64,000 nt of DNA. It comes from Streptomyces albidoflavus (GTDB lineage: Bacteria; Actinomycetota; Actinomycetes; Streptomycetales; Streptomycetaceae). Below the pieces are notes generated by a model. That model was given only the letters and a program-made list of their open reading frames with translations, was not told the DNA's origin and did no database searches. Shown piece by piece: positions 49,221 to 57,401 of the stretch; position 1 is the first letter of the stretch; the number at the start of each line of letters is the position of its first letter. Location of the stretch: the NCBI RefSeq assembly GCF_000719955.1, contig NZ_JOII01000006.1:1-64000 (forward strand), written 5' to 3'. Both the position numbers and the translations under genes were made by a program.

Positions 49221-49859
49221 ATGAACGGCACCCGCGCCACGGGCGGCGTCCGCGCGCAGCGCGGCGGGCTCGGGCCTGTCCGGACGGCCGTCGCCTGCGC
49301 GACGCTCGCCTGCCTCGTCCTCACCGGGGCTTCGTGCGCCCCGGCCCAGCCGTCGCCCGGCGGCTCGGGGGCGCCGGAGCGTACCGGGGCGCCCCGGGTG
49401 GACGAGCCGCTCGCCACCGAGGCGAAGAGGGCGTATCCGTGCGCCTCGCTGACCGACGCGCAGGCGGTCGCCGCCGGTGCGCCGCCGGGCACGGAACACC
49501 GGGCACTCCACGACGGCACCGGAGCGGCCTGCCTGTGGGAGCCCGAGGCGTCGGCCGAGGGGGCCAAGGTCACGGTGTCCTGGCCCAGTGACACCCCGGA
49601 CCTGGACGTCCTGTACGGCCTCCGTGACGAACAGGCGTACTTCGAGGAGACCACCCTCCAGGGGTACCCGGCGGTGTTCGCCAAGCAGAACGACCGGCGG
49701 GACCGGCACTGCGTGCTCTACGTGGGGGTCTCCGACGACGCGGTGTTCTCCACGGCGGTGGACACCTTCGGCGAGGACGGGGCGCCAGGCCCCTGCGGCG
49801 CCGCCAGGAAGGCCGCGGAGAGCGTCGTGGACAATCTCCGGCAGAACCCCGCCGCCTGA
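49221..49859 (+). CDS. DUF3558-like secreted lipoprotein
   Basis: A 212-residue exported protein. Signal peptide VRTAVACATLACLVLTGASC has a lipobox with the lipidated cysteine at C39 (LTGASC). The mature part starts with a disordered Pro/Gly/Ser linker and carries YPCASLTDAQAVAAGAPPG, AACLWEPEASAEGAKVTVSW and a late ...CGAARKAAESVVDNL, the pattern of DUF3558 family lipoproteins. Function unknown; it probably sits on the outer face of the membrane. It follows the TerB gene by 15 bases. Confidence 0.8.
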   Translation: MNGTRATGGVRAQRGGLGPVRTAVACATLACLVLTGASCAPAQPSPGGSGAPERTGAPRVDEPLATEAKRAYPCASLTDAQAVAAGAPPGTEHRALHDGTGAACLWEPEASAEGAKVTVSWPSDTPDLDVLYGLRDEQAYFEETTLQGYPAVFAKQNDRRDRHCVLYVGVSDDAVFSTAVDTFGEDGAPGPCGAARKAAESVVDNLRQNPAA

Positions 49860-49935
49860 CCGGCCGGGGATCTCACACCCGGTACAGAGACCCCGCGCAC
49901 CCGACGGGCCCCCGCCGTACGGGACAATGGGGCCC

Positions 49936-50682
49936 ATGAGTCTGTTCCGCGACGACGGCATCGTGCTGCGCACCCAGAAGCTGGGTGAGGCGGACCGGAT
50001 CATCACCTTCCTCACCCGCCGCTACGGCCGGGTCCGCGCCGTGGCGCGCGGGGTGCGGCGCACCAAGTCGAAGTTCGGCGCCCGGCTGGAGCCCTTCTCT
50101 CACGTCGACGTGCAGTACTTCGCCCGCGGCTCCGAGCTGATCGGCCGGGGCCTGCCGCTCTGCACCCAGACCGAGACCATCGCCGCGTACGGCTCCGGCA
50201 TCGTCACCGACTACGACCGGTACACCGCAGGCACCGCCATGCTGGAGACCGCCGAGCGGTTCACCGACCACGAGGGCCAGCCCGCCGTCCAGCAGTACCT
50301 GCTGCTCGTCGGCGGGCTGCGCACCCTCGCCCGCGGCGAGCACGCGCCCCGGCTGGTTCTCGACGCCTTCCTGCTGCGCTCGCTCGCCGTCAACGGCTAC
50401 GCGCCGAGCCTCGGCGACTGCGCGCGCTGCGGAATGCCCGGCCCGAACCGTTTCTTCTCCGTCGCCGCCGGCGGCAGCGTCTGCGGGGAGTGCCGGGTGC
50501 CCGGCAGCGTCGTACCCTCTGCGGAGGCCGTCGGCCTGCTCAGCGCGCTGCTCAGCGGCGACTGGGTGTCGGCGGACGCGTGCGAGGGGCGGCACGTGCG
50601 GGAGGGCAGCTCCCTCGTCTCCGCCTACCTGCACTGGCACCTGGAACGCGGACTGCGCTCGCTGCGGTACGTGGACAAGTAG
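49936..50682 (+). CDS. recO: DNA repair protein RecO
   Basis: Recombination mediator that, with RecF/RecR, loads RecA onto SSB-coated single strands. The 248-residue protein has the N-terminal OB fold (MSLFRDDGIVLRTQKLGEADRIIT), a helical domain and a zinc site CARCG...CGEC (CARCGMPGPNRFFSVAAGGSVCGEC spacing). ATG 49936 is the natural start. recO-uppS adjacency is conserved in actinomycetes. Confidence 0.95.
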   Translation: MSLFRDDGIVLRTQKLGEADRIITFLTRRYGRVRAVARGVRRTKSKFGARLEPFSHVDVQYFARGSELIGRGLPLCTQTETIAAYGSGIVTDYDRYTAGTAMLETAERFTDHEGQPAVQQYLLLVGGLRTLARGEHAPRLVLDAFLLRSLAVNGYAPSLGDCARCGMPGPNRFFSVAAGGSVCGECRVPGSVVPSAEAVGLLSALLSGDWVSADACEGRHVREGSSLVSAYLHWHLERGLRSLRYVDK

Positions 50683-50764
50683 CGGCCCGGCGCGGGCGGG
50701 GGCGACGCGCGGCGGCCCGCCACCGAGCACCTGAGATCTTTGAGAACTGGGAGACGAACACCTC

Positions 50765-51595
50765 ATGGCACGACGCGGAATCCTCGGCCGCAACCGGCGC
50801 GACTACCAGACCCCCGAGCCGCACCCCTCGGGCGCCCGCCCGCCGAAGATCCCCGGCGAGCTGGTCCCCGGCCACGTCGCCGTCGTCATGGACGGCAACG
50901 GCCGCTGGGCCAAGGAGCGCGGCCTGCCCCGCACCGAGGGCCACAAGGTCGGCGAGGGCGTCGTCATGGACGTGCTCAAGGGCTGCCTGGAGATGGGCGT
51001 CAAGAACCTCTCCCTGTACGCCTTCTCCACCGAGAACTGGAAGCGCTCCCCGGAGGAGGTCCGCTTCCTCATGAACTTCAACCGCGACGTCATCGCCCGC
51101 CGCCGTGACGAGATGGACGCCCTCGGCATCCGTATCCGCTGGGTCGGCCGGATGCCCAAGCTGTGGAAGTCGGTCGTCCAGGAGCTCCAGATCGCCCAGG
51201 AGCAGACCAAGGACAACGACGCCATGACGCTGTACTTCTGCGTCAACTACGGCGGCCGCGCCGAGATCGCCGACGCCGCCCGGCGCATGGCCGAGGACGT
51301 CGCCGCCGGCCGCCTCGACCCGTCCAAGGTCGGCGAGAAGACGCTCCAGAAGTACCTGTACTACCCCGACATGCCCGACGTGGACCTCTTCGTCCGCCCC
51401 AGCGGCGAGCAGCGCACCTCCAACTACCTCATCTGGCAGAGCGCCTACGCCGAGATGGTCTTCCAGGACGTGCTCTGGCCCGACTTCGACCGCCGCGACC
51501 TGTGGCGCGCCTGCCTGGAGTACGCCCAGCGCGACCGCCGCTTCGGCGGCGCCGTCGAGGAGCCGCAGCCCTCGGTACCGCCTCAGCAGGGCTGA
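50765..51595 (+). CDS. uppS: isoprenyl (undecaprenyl) diphosphate synthase, cis type
   Basis: cis-Prenyltransferase that builds the polyprenyl diphosphate carrier for cell-wall synthesis from FPP and IPP. The 276-residue protein has [12 protein letters not shown] with catalytic D43, [16 protein letters not shown], and [23 protein letters not shown] 50765 ([20 protein letters not shown]) fits the streptomycete N terminus. It is convergent with zur across a shared hairpin. Confidence 0.95.
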   Translation: MARRGILGRNRRDYQTPEPHPSGARPPKIPGELVPGHVAVVMDGNGRWAKERGLPRTEGHKVGEGVVMDVLKGCLEMGVKNLSLYAFSTENWKRSPEEVRFLMNFNRDVIARRRDEMDALGIRIRWVGRMPKLWKSVVQELQIAQEQTKDNDAMTLYFCVNYGGRAEIADAARRMAEDVAAGRLDPSKVGEKTLQKYLYYPDMPDVDLFVRPSGEQRTSNYLIWQSAYAEMVFQDVLWPDFDRRDLWRACLEYAQRDRRFGGAVEEPQPSVPPQQG

Positions 51596-51613
51596 CGGCG
51601 CCCGGCGGGCACG

Positions 51614-51659
51614 ACGAGGCCCCTGGGGCGCGCAGGTGAGTTCCCGCGCGTCCCAGGGG
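51614..51659. terminator. bidirectional terminator between uppS and zur
   Basis: AGGCCCCTGGGGCGCGC (51614-51630) pairs with GCGCGTCCCAGGGGCCT (51643-51659) with one mismatch, in the 90-base gap between convergent genes. Confidence 0.72.
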
Positions 51660-51685
51660 CCTTCTGCGGCTTCCTGGGCCGGTGC

Positions 51686-52114
51686 CTACTTCTCGGGCCC
51701 GGCCGCGCTCGCGTGGCACTCGGCGCAGGTGCCGAAGATCTCCACCGTGTGGTCGACGTCGACGAAGCCGTGCGAGGCGGCGACCGAGTCCGCCCACTTC
51801 TCGACCGCGGGCCCCTCGACCTCGACCGCCTTGCCGCACACCCGGCAGACCAGGTGGTGATGGTGGTCCCCGGTCGAGCAGCGGCGGTACACCGCCTCGC
51901 CGTCGTGGGTGCGCAGGACGTCCACCTCGCCGGCGTCCGCCAGCGACTGGAGCGTGCGGTAGACCGTGGTCAGCCCGACCGAGTCGCCCTGGTGCTTGAG
52001 GATGTCGTGCAGGTCCTGGGCGCTGCGGAACTCGTCCACCTGGGCGAGAGCGGCGGCCACCGCCGCACGCTGCCGGGTGGACCGGCCCTTCACGGGGGGT
52101 CCTGCGGTCGTCAC
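51686..52114 (-). CDS. zur: zinc uptake regulator Zur (Fur family)
   Basis: Zn2+-responsive repressor of zinc acquisition genes. The 142-residue protein has the winged helix (RQRAAVAAALAQVDEFRSAQ, GDSVGLTTVYRTLQSLADAGEVDVL), the regulatory HHHHLVCRVC segment and the structural zinc cysteines C90, C93, C130 and C133. The start is taken as GTG 52114 (VTTAGPPVKG); the frame extends to 52183 into the inverted repeat element. It lies downstream of znuA-znuC-znuB on the same strand, but a 140-base hairpin element separates them. Confidence 0.95.
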   Translation of the reverse strand: MTTAGPPVKGRSTRQRAAVAAALAQVDEFRSAQDLHDILKHQGDSVGLTTVYRTLQSLADAGEVDVLRTHDGEAVYRRCSTGDHHHHLVCRVCGKAVEVEGPAVEKWADSVAASHGFVDVDHTVEIFGTCAECHASAAGPEK

Positions 52115-52130
52115 TACACGGTCCTTTCCC

Positions 52131-52270
52131 ACTATTCGGAGCTTCGCTCGCCGCCGGGGCGCCACACGTCGTTGTCGAGCCACCCGACGTGCTCAACCGC
52201 TTCGCGGCCTGCGCGCGACGGGCGTCTCGACAACGACGCGCCCCTTTGGCTCCCGAAGCTCTGGTCTAGT
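52131..52270. repeat. 140-bp imperfect palindromic element between znuB and zur
   Basis: The ends are inverted: ACTATTCGGAGCTTCG (52131-52146) against CGAAGCTCTGGTCTAGT (52254-52270). An inner 13-bp arm, CGTCGTTGTCGAG (52167-52179), is matched exactly by CTCGACAACGACG (52226-52238). Between the arms GGGGCG pairs with CGCCCC. The whole could fold into one long stem. It starts within the znuB stop codon region and ends just before the zur start. It may be a transcription terminator or attenuator, or a short non-autonomous mobile element. Confidence 0.7.
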
Positions 52271-53171
52271 CGTGGTTGGTCGGGGAGGCCGCGGTGCCGG
52301 TCTTCCCCTCGTCCAGGGTGCAGGATGCCACGTCCTCGGGGGAAGGCGCTGTTCCGCGTGCGCGGCGGCGGGCGAGGGGAGTGGCGGCCAGGCTCAGGAT
52401 GAGGAAGACCACGATGGCCAGCAGGACGATGGCGGCGCCGGAAGGGGCGTCCACGTAGTACGTGGTGACGGTGCCGGCGAGGGAGACGACCACGCCGATG
52501 ACCATGGCGCCGGCCAGGGTCGCGCCGAACCCCTTGGTGAGGCGCTGGGCGGCAGCGACCGGGATCACCATCATGGCGCTGACCAGCAGCAGGCCGACGA
52601 TGCGCATGGCGACGGTGACGGTGACGGCGGCGGTCACCGCGATCACCAGGTTGAGCAGGCGGACCGGGAGGCCGGTGACGCGGGCGAACTCCTCGTCCTG
52701 GCAGACCGCGAAGAGCTGGCGGCGCAGGCCCAGCGTGACGGCCAGGACCAGCAGGGCGAGGACGACCACCGCCGTCAGGTCCTCGGGGGAGACCGTGGTG
52801 ATGGAGCCGAAGAGATAGGTGTTGAGGTTGGCGGTGGAGCCGCCCGGCGCCAGGTTGATGATCATGACACCGCCGGCCATGCCGCCGTAGAAGAGCAGGG
52901 CCAGCGCCACGTCGCCGCTGGTCCGGCCCCGGGAGCGGATCAGCTCCATGCCGACCGAGCCGAGCACGGCGACCGCGGTGGCCATCCAGACCGGGCTGGT
53001 GTTGAGCAGGAAGCCGAGCGCCACGCCGGTCATCGCCACGTGCCCGATGCCGTCGCCCATGATCGCCTGGCGGCGCTGGACGAGGTAGGTGCCGATGGCC
53101 GGCGCGGTGAGGCCGACCAGGACCGCGGCGAGCAGCGCGCGCTGCATGAAGGCGTAGTCGAAGAGGTCCAT
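52266..53171 (-). CDS. znuB: zinc ABC transporter permease
   Basis: Membrane component of the ZnuABC high-affinity zinc importer. The 301-residue protein has the ABC-3 fold with about eight to nine hydrophobic helices (ALLAAVLVGLTAPAIGTYLV, IGHVAMTGVALGFLL, LVIAVTAAVTVTVAMRIVGLLLVSAMMVIP) and a C-terminal cytosolic tail. ATG 53171 overlaps the znuC stop (ATGA). Last gene of the znu operon. Confidence 0.94.
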   Translation of the reverse strand: MDLFDYAFMQRALLAAVLVGLTAPAIGTYLVQRRQAIMGDGIGHVAMTGVALGFLLNTSPVWMATAVAVLGSVGMELIRSRGRTSGDVALALLFYGGMAGGVMIINLAPGGSTANLNTYLFGSITTVSPEDLTAVVVLALLVLAVTLGLRRQLFAVCQDEEFARVTGLPVRLLNLVIAVTAAVTVTVAMRIVGLLLVSAMMVIPVAAAQRLTKGFGATLAGAMVIGVVVSLAGTVTTYYVDAPSGAAIVLLAIVVFLILSLAATPLARRRARGTAPSPEDVASCTLDEGKTGTAASPTNHD

Positions 53172-54016
53172 CAGTCGAGCAGTCCCGTCCGGATCGGATC
53201 GGCGTTCTCGGGCGCCGCGTGCGGGTGTACGTGGTCGTGGCCGGGCAGGGCGTGCTGGCCGACGGCCTTCGGCGGCGGCCCGTCGTGGGCCACGCAGCCG
53301 TCGCGCAGGACGACGGCGCGGTCGATGAGCGGCTCCAGCGGGCCCAGCTCGTGCAGGACGAGCAGGACGGTGGCGCCCGCGTCGACCTGCGCGCGCAGGG
53401 TCTCGGCCAGCACCTCCTGGCTGGCCAGGTCGACGCCGGCCATCGGCTCGTCCATGATCAGCAGCTCGGGTTCGCCGGCCAGCGCGCGGGCGATCAGCAC
53501 CCGCTGGTGCTGGCCGCCGGAGAGGGCGTTGACGGAGTCCTTGGCGCGGTCGGCCAGGCCCACCGCGCCAAGGGCGCGGTCGACGGCCTCGCGGTCGGCC
53601 TTGCGCAGCGGGCCCAGCCGGGTCCGGGAGAGGCGGCCGGAGGAGACGACCTCGCGGACGGTGGCGGGCACGCCGCCCGCGGCGGTGGTGCGCTGCGGGA
53701 CGTAGCCCACGCGCGACCAGGCGCGGAAGCGGCGCAGCGGCGTGCCGAAGAGGCGGACCTCGCCGCGGGTGAGCGGGACCTGGCCGATGGCGGCGCGGAC
53801 GGCGGTCGACTTGCCGGAGCCGTTGGCGCCGAGCAGGGCGACCACCTCGCCGCGGTGCACGGCGAGGTCGATGCCGCGCAGCACCGGGCGGGCGCCGAGG
53901 GCGGCGACGGCGTCGGTCAGCGAGACGACCGGGTCCGCGTCGGTGCGGGGGGAGGCTCCTGCGTTCACCGGGTCCTCCGTGCTGGCTCGGGGGCTGCGGG
54001 GGGCGGGGACGGTCAC
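53171..54016 (-). CDS. znuC: zinc ABC transporter ATP-binding protein
   Basis: ATPase of the zinc importer, about 281 residues. Walker A GANGSGKST, the Q-loop VPQRT, the signature ALSGGQHQRVLIARAL, Walker B LLIMDEP and the H-loop VLHEL are all present. The C terminus is His-rich (HALPGHDHVHPHA), unusual for the ATPase and possibly a zinc buffer. GTG 54016 overlaps the znuA stop (GTGA); a later internal start would also be possible. Confidence 0.93.
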   Translation of the reverse strand: MTVPAPRSPRASTEDPVNAGASPRTDADPVVSLTDAVAALGARPVLRGIDLAVHRGEVVALLGANGSGKSTAVRAAIGQVPLTRGEVRLFGTPLRRFRAWSRVGYVPQRTTAAGGVPATVREVVSSGRLSRTRLGPLRKADREAVDRALGAVGLADRAKDSVNALSGGQHQRVLIARALAGEPELLIMDEPMAGVDLASQEVLAETLRAQVDAGATVLLVLHELGPLEPLIDRAVVLRDGCVAHDGPPPKAVGQHALPGHDHVHPHAAPENADPIRTGLLD

Positions 54017-55038
54017 TTGGCGCCGAGCGCCTTCTTCAGGGCGGCCAGGTTGGCCTCCATGACCTCCAGGTAGTCGTCGCCCTGGGACTTGTCGGTGATG
54101 CCCTCCAGCGGGTCGAGCACCCCGGTGCGCAGCCCGGTGTCCTCGGCGAGGACCTTGGCGGTGCGGTCGCTGGCCAGGGTCTCGAAGAAGACGGTGGTCA
54201 CCTTCTCCTGTGCGGCGATCTTCTGGAGCTCCTTCATCCGCGCCGGGCTGGGCTCGGACTCCGGGTCGACACCGGCAATGCTCTCCTGATCCAGGCCGTA
54301 CCGCTCGGCGAGGTAGCCGAAGGCCGCGTGGGTGGTGATGAAGGTCCTGGTGTCGGTGTTCTTCAGACCGTCGCGGTAGTTCTGGTCGAGCTTCTTCAGC
54401 TTGCCGGTGAGGGCTTCGGTGTTCTTGCGGTAGTCGGTGGCGTGGTCGGGGTCGGCCTTCTGGAGGGCCTCGCCGACGCCGTCGGCCATCTCCGCGTACT
54501 TGACCGGGTCGAGCCAGACGTGCGGGTCGAGGCCGGAGTCGCCGTGGTCGTGGCCGTCGCCCTCCTCCTCGGCGTGGTCGTGGCCCTCCTCCTCGCCGTG
54601 GTCGTGCCCGTCGCCCTCGCCGTGGTCGTGGCCGTCTCCGCTGGAGGAGCCGTGCGCCTCCAGGGTGGTGAGGTCGGCCGCGTCGACGGTGTTCTTCACG
54701 CCGGCCTGGTCGACCGCCTTGTCGACGGCGGGCTGGAGGCCACGCAGGTAGAGCAGGACGTCGGCCTCGCTCATCTGGCCCGTCTGGCGCGGGGTGATGT
54801 CCAGGTCGTGGGGTTCGACGCCGGGGCCGGTCAGGGTGGTGACGTCGACGTGGTCGCCGCCGATCTGCTCGACGAGGAACTCCAGCGGGTAGAACGAGGC
54901 GGTCACGGCGAGCTTGCCGTCCGCGCTCCCGCCGGACTCGGCTCCGCCGCATGCCGACAGCACGCCCAGCGAGAGGGCGGCGGCGGAGGCGGTGAGGGCT
55001 ATGCGGATCGAACGATTCCGGCCACGACGTATGTTCAT
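54013..55038 (-). CDS. znuA: zinc ABC transporter substrate-binding lipoprotein
   Basis: Zinc-binding lipoprotein of the ZnuABC importer (cluster A-I). It has a signal peptide with lipobox LSAC (C30 from ATG 55038), ASFYPLEFLVEQIGG, the metal histidine GVEPHDLD, DPHVWLDPVKYAEM and FITTHAAFGYLAERYG. Residues near 125-165 are a long His/Asp/Glu-rich loop (GDGHDHGEGDGHDHGEEEGH), typical of zinc rather than manganese binders. Starts possible are ATG 55038, ATG 55047 or TTG 55056; 55038 is preferred because a Zur box overlaps the others and TTGACA lies about 32 bases upstream. Confidence 0.93.
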   Translation of the reverse strand: MNIRRGRNRSIRIALTASAAALSLGVLSACGGAESGGSADGKLAVTASFYPLEFLVEQIGGDHVDVTTLTGPGVEPHDLDITPRQTGQMSEADVLLYLRGLQPAVDKAVDQAGVKNTVDAADLTTLEAHGSSSGDGHDHGEGDGHDHGEEEGHDHAEEEGDGHDHGDSGLDPHVWLDPVKYAEMADGVGEALQKADPDHATDYRKNTEALTGKLKKLDQNYRDGLKNTDTRTFITTHAAFGYLAERYGLDQESIAGVDPESEPSPARMKELQKIAAQEKVTTVFFETLASDRTAKVLAEDTGLRTGVLDPLEGITDKSQGDDYLEVMEANLAALKKALGAK

Positions 55039-55074
55039 GACACTCATTTTCAACAAAGGTGGAAACGATTGTCA
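55038..55074 (-). promoter_or_regulatory. two Zur boxes at the znuA promoter
   Basis: On the minus strand TGACAATCGTTTCCA (55074-55060) and TGAAAATGAGTGTCA (55052-55038) fit the streptomycete Zur box (TGRNAAYNRTTNYCA); the second has one mismatch. They straddle the -35-like TTGACA (55075-55070) and overlap the znuA start. Zinc-loaded Zur should switch off the operon. Confidence 0.85.
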
Positions 55075-55208
55075 AAAAATCCTTTCATCGCCACTCGGGA
55101 TGCGCCACTCGGGGGAGGCCGCCGGAGGGTCGGAGTCCCACTTGTCCCGATGGCGTCCCGGGCGGCCGCCCGCATTGCCCCGTTCCGGCCGTCCGCGCTC
55201 CGGCGGAT

Positions 55209-55239
55209 TTGATCCCGGGGGTGCGGGCGCCGGTAATCT
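55209..55239 (+). promoter_or_regulatory. candidate glyS promoter
   Basis: TTGATC (55209-55214) and TAATCT (55234-55239) with a 19-base spacer, about 75 bases upstream of the glyS start, in the 278-base gap divergent from znuA. The spacer is a little long. Confidence 0.4.
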
Positions 55240-55316
55240 GAGGTATTCGCCGGGCCGCGGCCGCACGTGAGCCCCGGCGGACCCACCAACCGCTTCGTCG
55301 TAATGAAGAGAGCACC

Positions 55317-56699
55317 GTGGCCGCCGACAAGATCGACAGCATCGTCAGCCTGAGCAAGCGCCGTGGCTTCGTCTACCCGAGCAGCGAGATCTACGGTGGC
55401 CAGCGCGCCGCCTGGGACTACGGACCGCTGGGCGTCGAGCTCAAGGAGAACATCAAGCGCCAGTGGTGGCGCTACATGGTCACCTCCCGTGACGAGGTCG
55501 TCGGTCTCGACTCCTCGGTGATCCTCGCCTCCGAGGTGTGGGTCGCCTCCGGTCACGTCGCCACGTTCAGCGACCCGCTGACCGAGTGCACCTCCTGCCA
55601 CAAGCGCTTCCGCGCCGACCACCTGGAGGAGGCGTACGAGGCCAAGCACGGCCGCCTCCCCGAGAACGGCCTGGCCGACATCAACTGCCCGCACTGCGGC
55701 AACAAGGGCCAGTTCACCGAGCCCAAGGAGTTCTCGGGCCTGCTCTCCACCCACCTCGGCCCCACGCAGGACTCCGGCTCCATCGCCTACCTGCGCCCCG
55801 AGACCGCCCAGGGCATCTTCACCAACTTCGCCCAGGTGCAGCAGACCTCCCGCCGCAAGCCCCCGTTCGGCATCGCCCAGATGGGCAAGTCCTTCCGCAA
55901 CGAGATCACGCCCGGCAACTTCATCTTCCGCACGCGCGAGTTCGAGCAGATGGAGATGGAGTTCTTCGTCAAGCCGGGCGAGGACGAGCAGTGGCAGGAG
56001 TACTGGATGGAGCAGCGCTGGAACTGGTACACCGGCCTGGGCCTGCGCGAGGAGAACATGCGGTGGTTCGAGCACCCGAAGGAGAAGCTCTCCCACTACT
56101 CCAAGCGCACCGCCGACATCGAGTACCGCTTCCAGTTCGGCGGCTCCGAGTGGGGTGAGCTGGAGGGCGTCGCCAACCGCACGGACTACGACCTCTCCGC
56201 CCACGCCAAGGCGTCCGGCCAGGACCTGTCCTTCTTCGACCAGGAGGCCGGCGAGCGCTGGACCCCCTACGTCATCGAGCCCGCCGCCGGTGTCGGCCGC
56301 GCCATGCTGGCCTTCATGCTCGACGCCTACATCGAGGACGAGGCGCCCAACGCCAAGGGCAAGCTGGAGAAGCGCACGGTCATGCGGTTCGACCCGCGCC
56401 TGGCCCCGGTCAAGGCCGCCGTGCTGCCGCTCTCGCGCAACCCCGAGCTGTCCCCGAAGGCCAAGGGCCTGGCGGCGGCGCTGCGCCAGCACTGGAACAT
56501 CGAGTTCGACGACGCCGGCGCCATCGGCCGCCGCTACCGCCGCCAGGACGAGATCGGCACGCCGTTCTGCGTCACCGTCGACTTCGACACCCTGGACGAC
56601 AACGCGGTGACCGTCCGCGAGCGCGACACCATGAAGCAGGAGCGGGTCTCCCTCGACCAGATCGAGGGCTACCTGGCCGCCCGCCTCGTGGGCTGCTGA
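55317..56699 (+). CDS. glyS: glycyl-tRNA synthetase (alpha2 type)
   Basis: Class II synthetase that charges tRNA-Gly. The 460-residue protein has motif 1-3 features ([46 protein letters not shown]), the zinc-like CTSC/CPHC cysteines in the insertion ([20 protein letters not shown]) and a C-terminal anticodon-binding domain ([16 protein letters not shown]). GTG 55317 is the start. It belongs to the eukaryote-like homodimeric GlyRS, as in other actinomycetes. Confidence 0.96.
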   Translation: MAADKIDSIVSLSKRRGFVYPSSEIYGGQRAAWDYGPLGVELKENIKRQWWRYMVTSRDEVVGLDSSVILASEVWVASGHVATFSDPLTECTSCHKRFRADHLEEAYEAKHGRLPENGLADINCPHCGNKGQFTEPKEFSGLLSTHLGPTQDSGSIAYLRPETAQGIFTNFAQVQQTSRRKPPFGIAQMGKSFRNEITPGNFIFRTREFEQMEMEFFVKPGEDEQWQEYWMEQRWNWYTGLGLREENMRWFEHPKEKLSHYSKRTADIEYRFQFGGSEWGELEGVANRTDYDLSAHAKASGQDLSFFDQEAGERWTPYVIEPAAGVGRAMLAFMLDAYIEDEAPNAKGKLEKRTVMRFDPRLAPVKAAVLPLSRNPELSPKAKGLAAALRQHWNIEFDDAGAIGRRYRRQDEIGTPFCVTVDFDTLDDNAVTVRERDTMKQERVSLDQIEGYLAARLVGC

Positions 56700-56714
56700 C
56701 CCACCCGGCACTCC

Positions 56715-56754
56715 CGGACGCCCCCGGTTCCCCTCGCGGGACCGGGGGCGTCCG
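56715..56754 (+). terminator. glyS terminator
   Basis: Perfect 14-bp stem CGGACGCCCCCGGT (56715-56728) with ACCGGGGGCGTCCG (56741-56754), 15 bases after the glyS stop. Confidence 0.75.
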
Positions 56755-56818
56755 GCTGTCCGGGGCCCCCGCCGAAAATGCGTCGCCGGCCCTCCCCGAG
56801 CCGGGTAGCCTCATCCGC

Positions 56819-56848
56819 ATGTTCTCGATGACGCCTCTCTACGAGTGA
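56819..56848 (+). CDS. nine-residue leader ORF before the DUF6243 gene
   Basis: ATG 56819 encodes MFSMTPLYE and stops at TGA 56848. TAGCCT (56806-56811) ends seven bases before ATG, so transcription would begin at the start codon and the ORF would be leaderless. A 178-base leader follows before the DUF6243 gene. It has the same length and layout as the mini-ORF before the glycosyltransferase gene. Function is inference. Confidence 0.42.
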   Translation: MFSMTPLYE

Positions 56849-57026
56849 GAGCGGGCGGGCCCGCGGCCCGTCCCCCACATCGTCCTTCCCCCTTCACCGC
56901 GCCGCGTCCGTCACGCGCCCGGGCCGCACCGGCCCGCCGTGCCACGGCGTGGAGGGTCGCGTACGCGTGTCGCCTGCCGGTCCGACGCATCGCGGTGTCA
57001 TCCAGAGCCCAGAAACGGAGATCCCC

Positions 57027-57269
57027 GTGGCCAAGAGCCGCAACAACCTGCTCGGTGTCGGCGGTCAGCGCAACAAGCTGCCCCGCAACGGACGCCCCGC
57101 CAGCGCCCCCGGCGGTGCGGCGGACAACCGCCCCGCCGCCCTCGACCAGAAGCAGGAACTCCTCCGCAAGATGCGCGAGCGCACCGCCGCCGCCTCCGCC
57201 GACACCCCCGCCGAGGCCCCCGAGGCCGAGCGGGACGAGGCGACCCAGGAAGCGGGCGGCAACGCCTGA
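57027..57269 (+). CDS. DUF6243 family small protein
   Basis: Small basic/acidic protein of 80 residues. It starts MAKSRNNLLGVGGQRNKLPR and continues with a mostly helical ALDQKQELLRKMRERTA and an acidic tail, the streptomycete DUF6243 pattern. There is no known function, membrane segment or signal peptide. GTG 57027 is the start, preceded by a GGAGA site. It lies between glyS and dusB, with a long GC-rich leader and a mini-ORF upstream. Confidence 0.75.
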   Translation: MAKSRNNLLGVGGQRNKLPRNGRPASAPGGAADNRPAALDQKQELLRKMRERTAAASADTPAEAPEAERDEATQEAGGNA

Positions 57270-57401
57270 CCCGCACGGACCCACTCCCCGGGCCCGTGTC
57301 CCGCCCCTTCACCGGGCAGGACACGGGCCCGCGGCATGCCCGGACGTACCTTCGCCCCGGCGGCGAGCGAAGCTCCAAAAATGGAGTGCGACAATGGGGG
57401 G

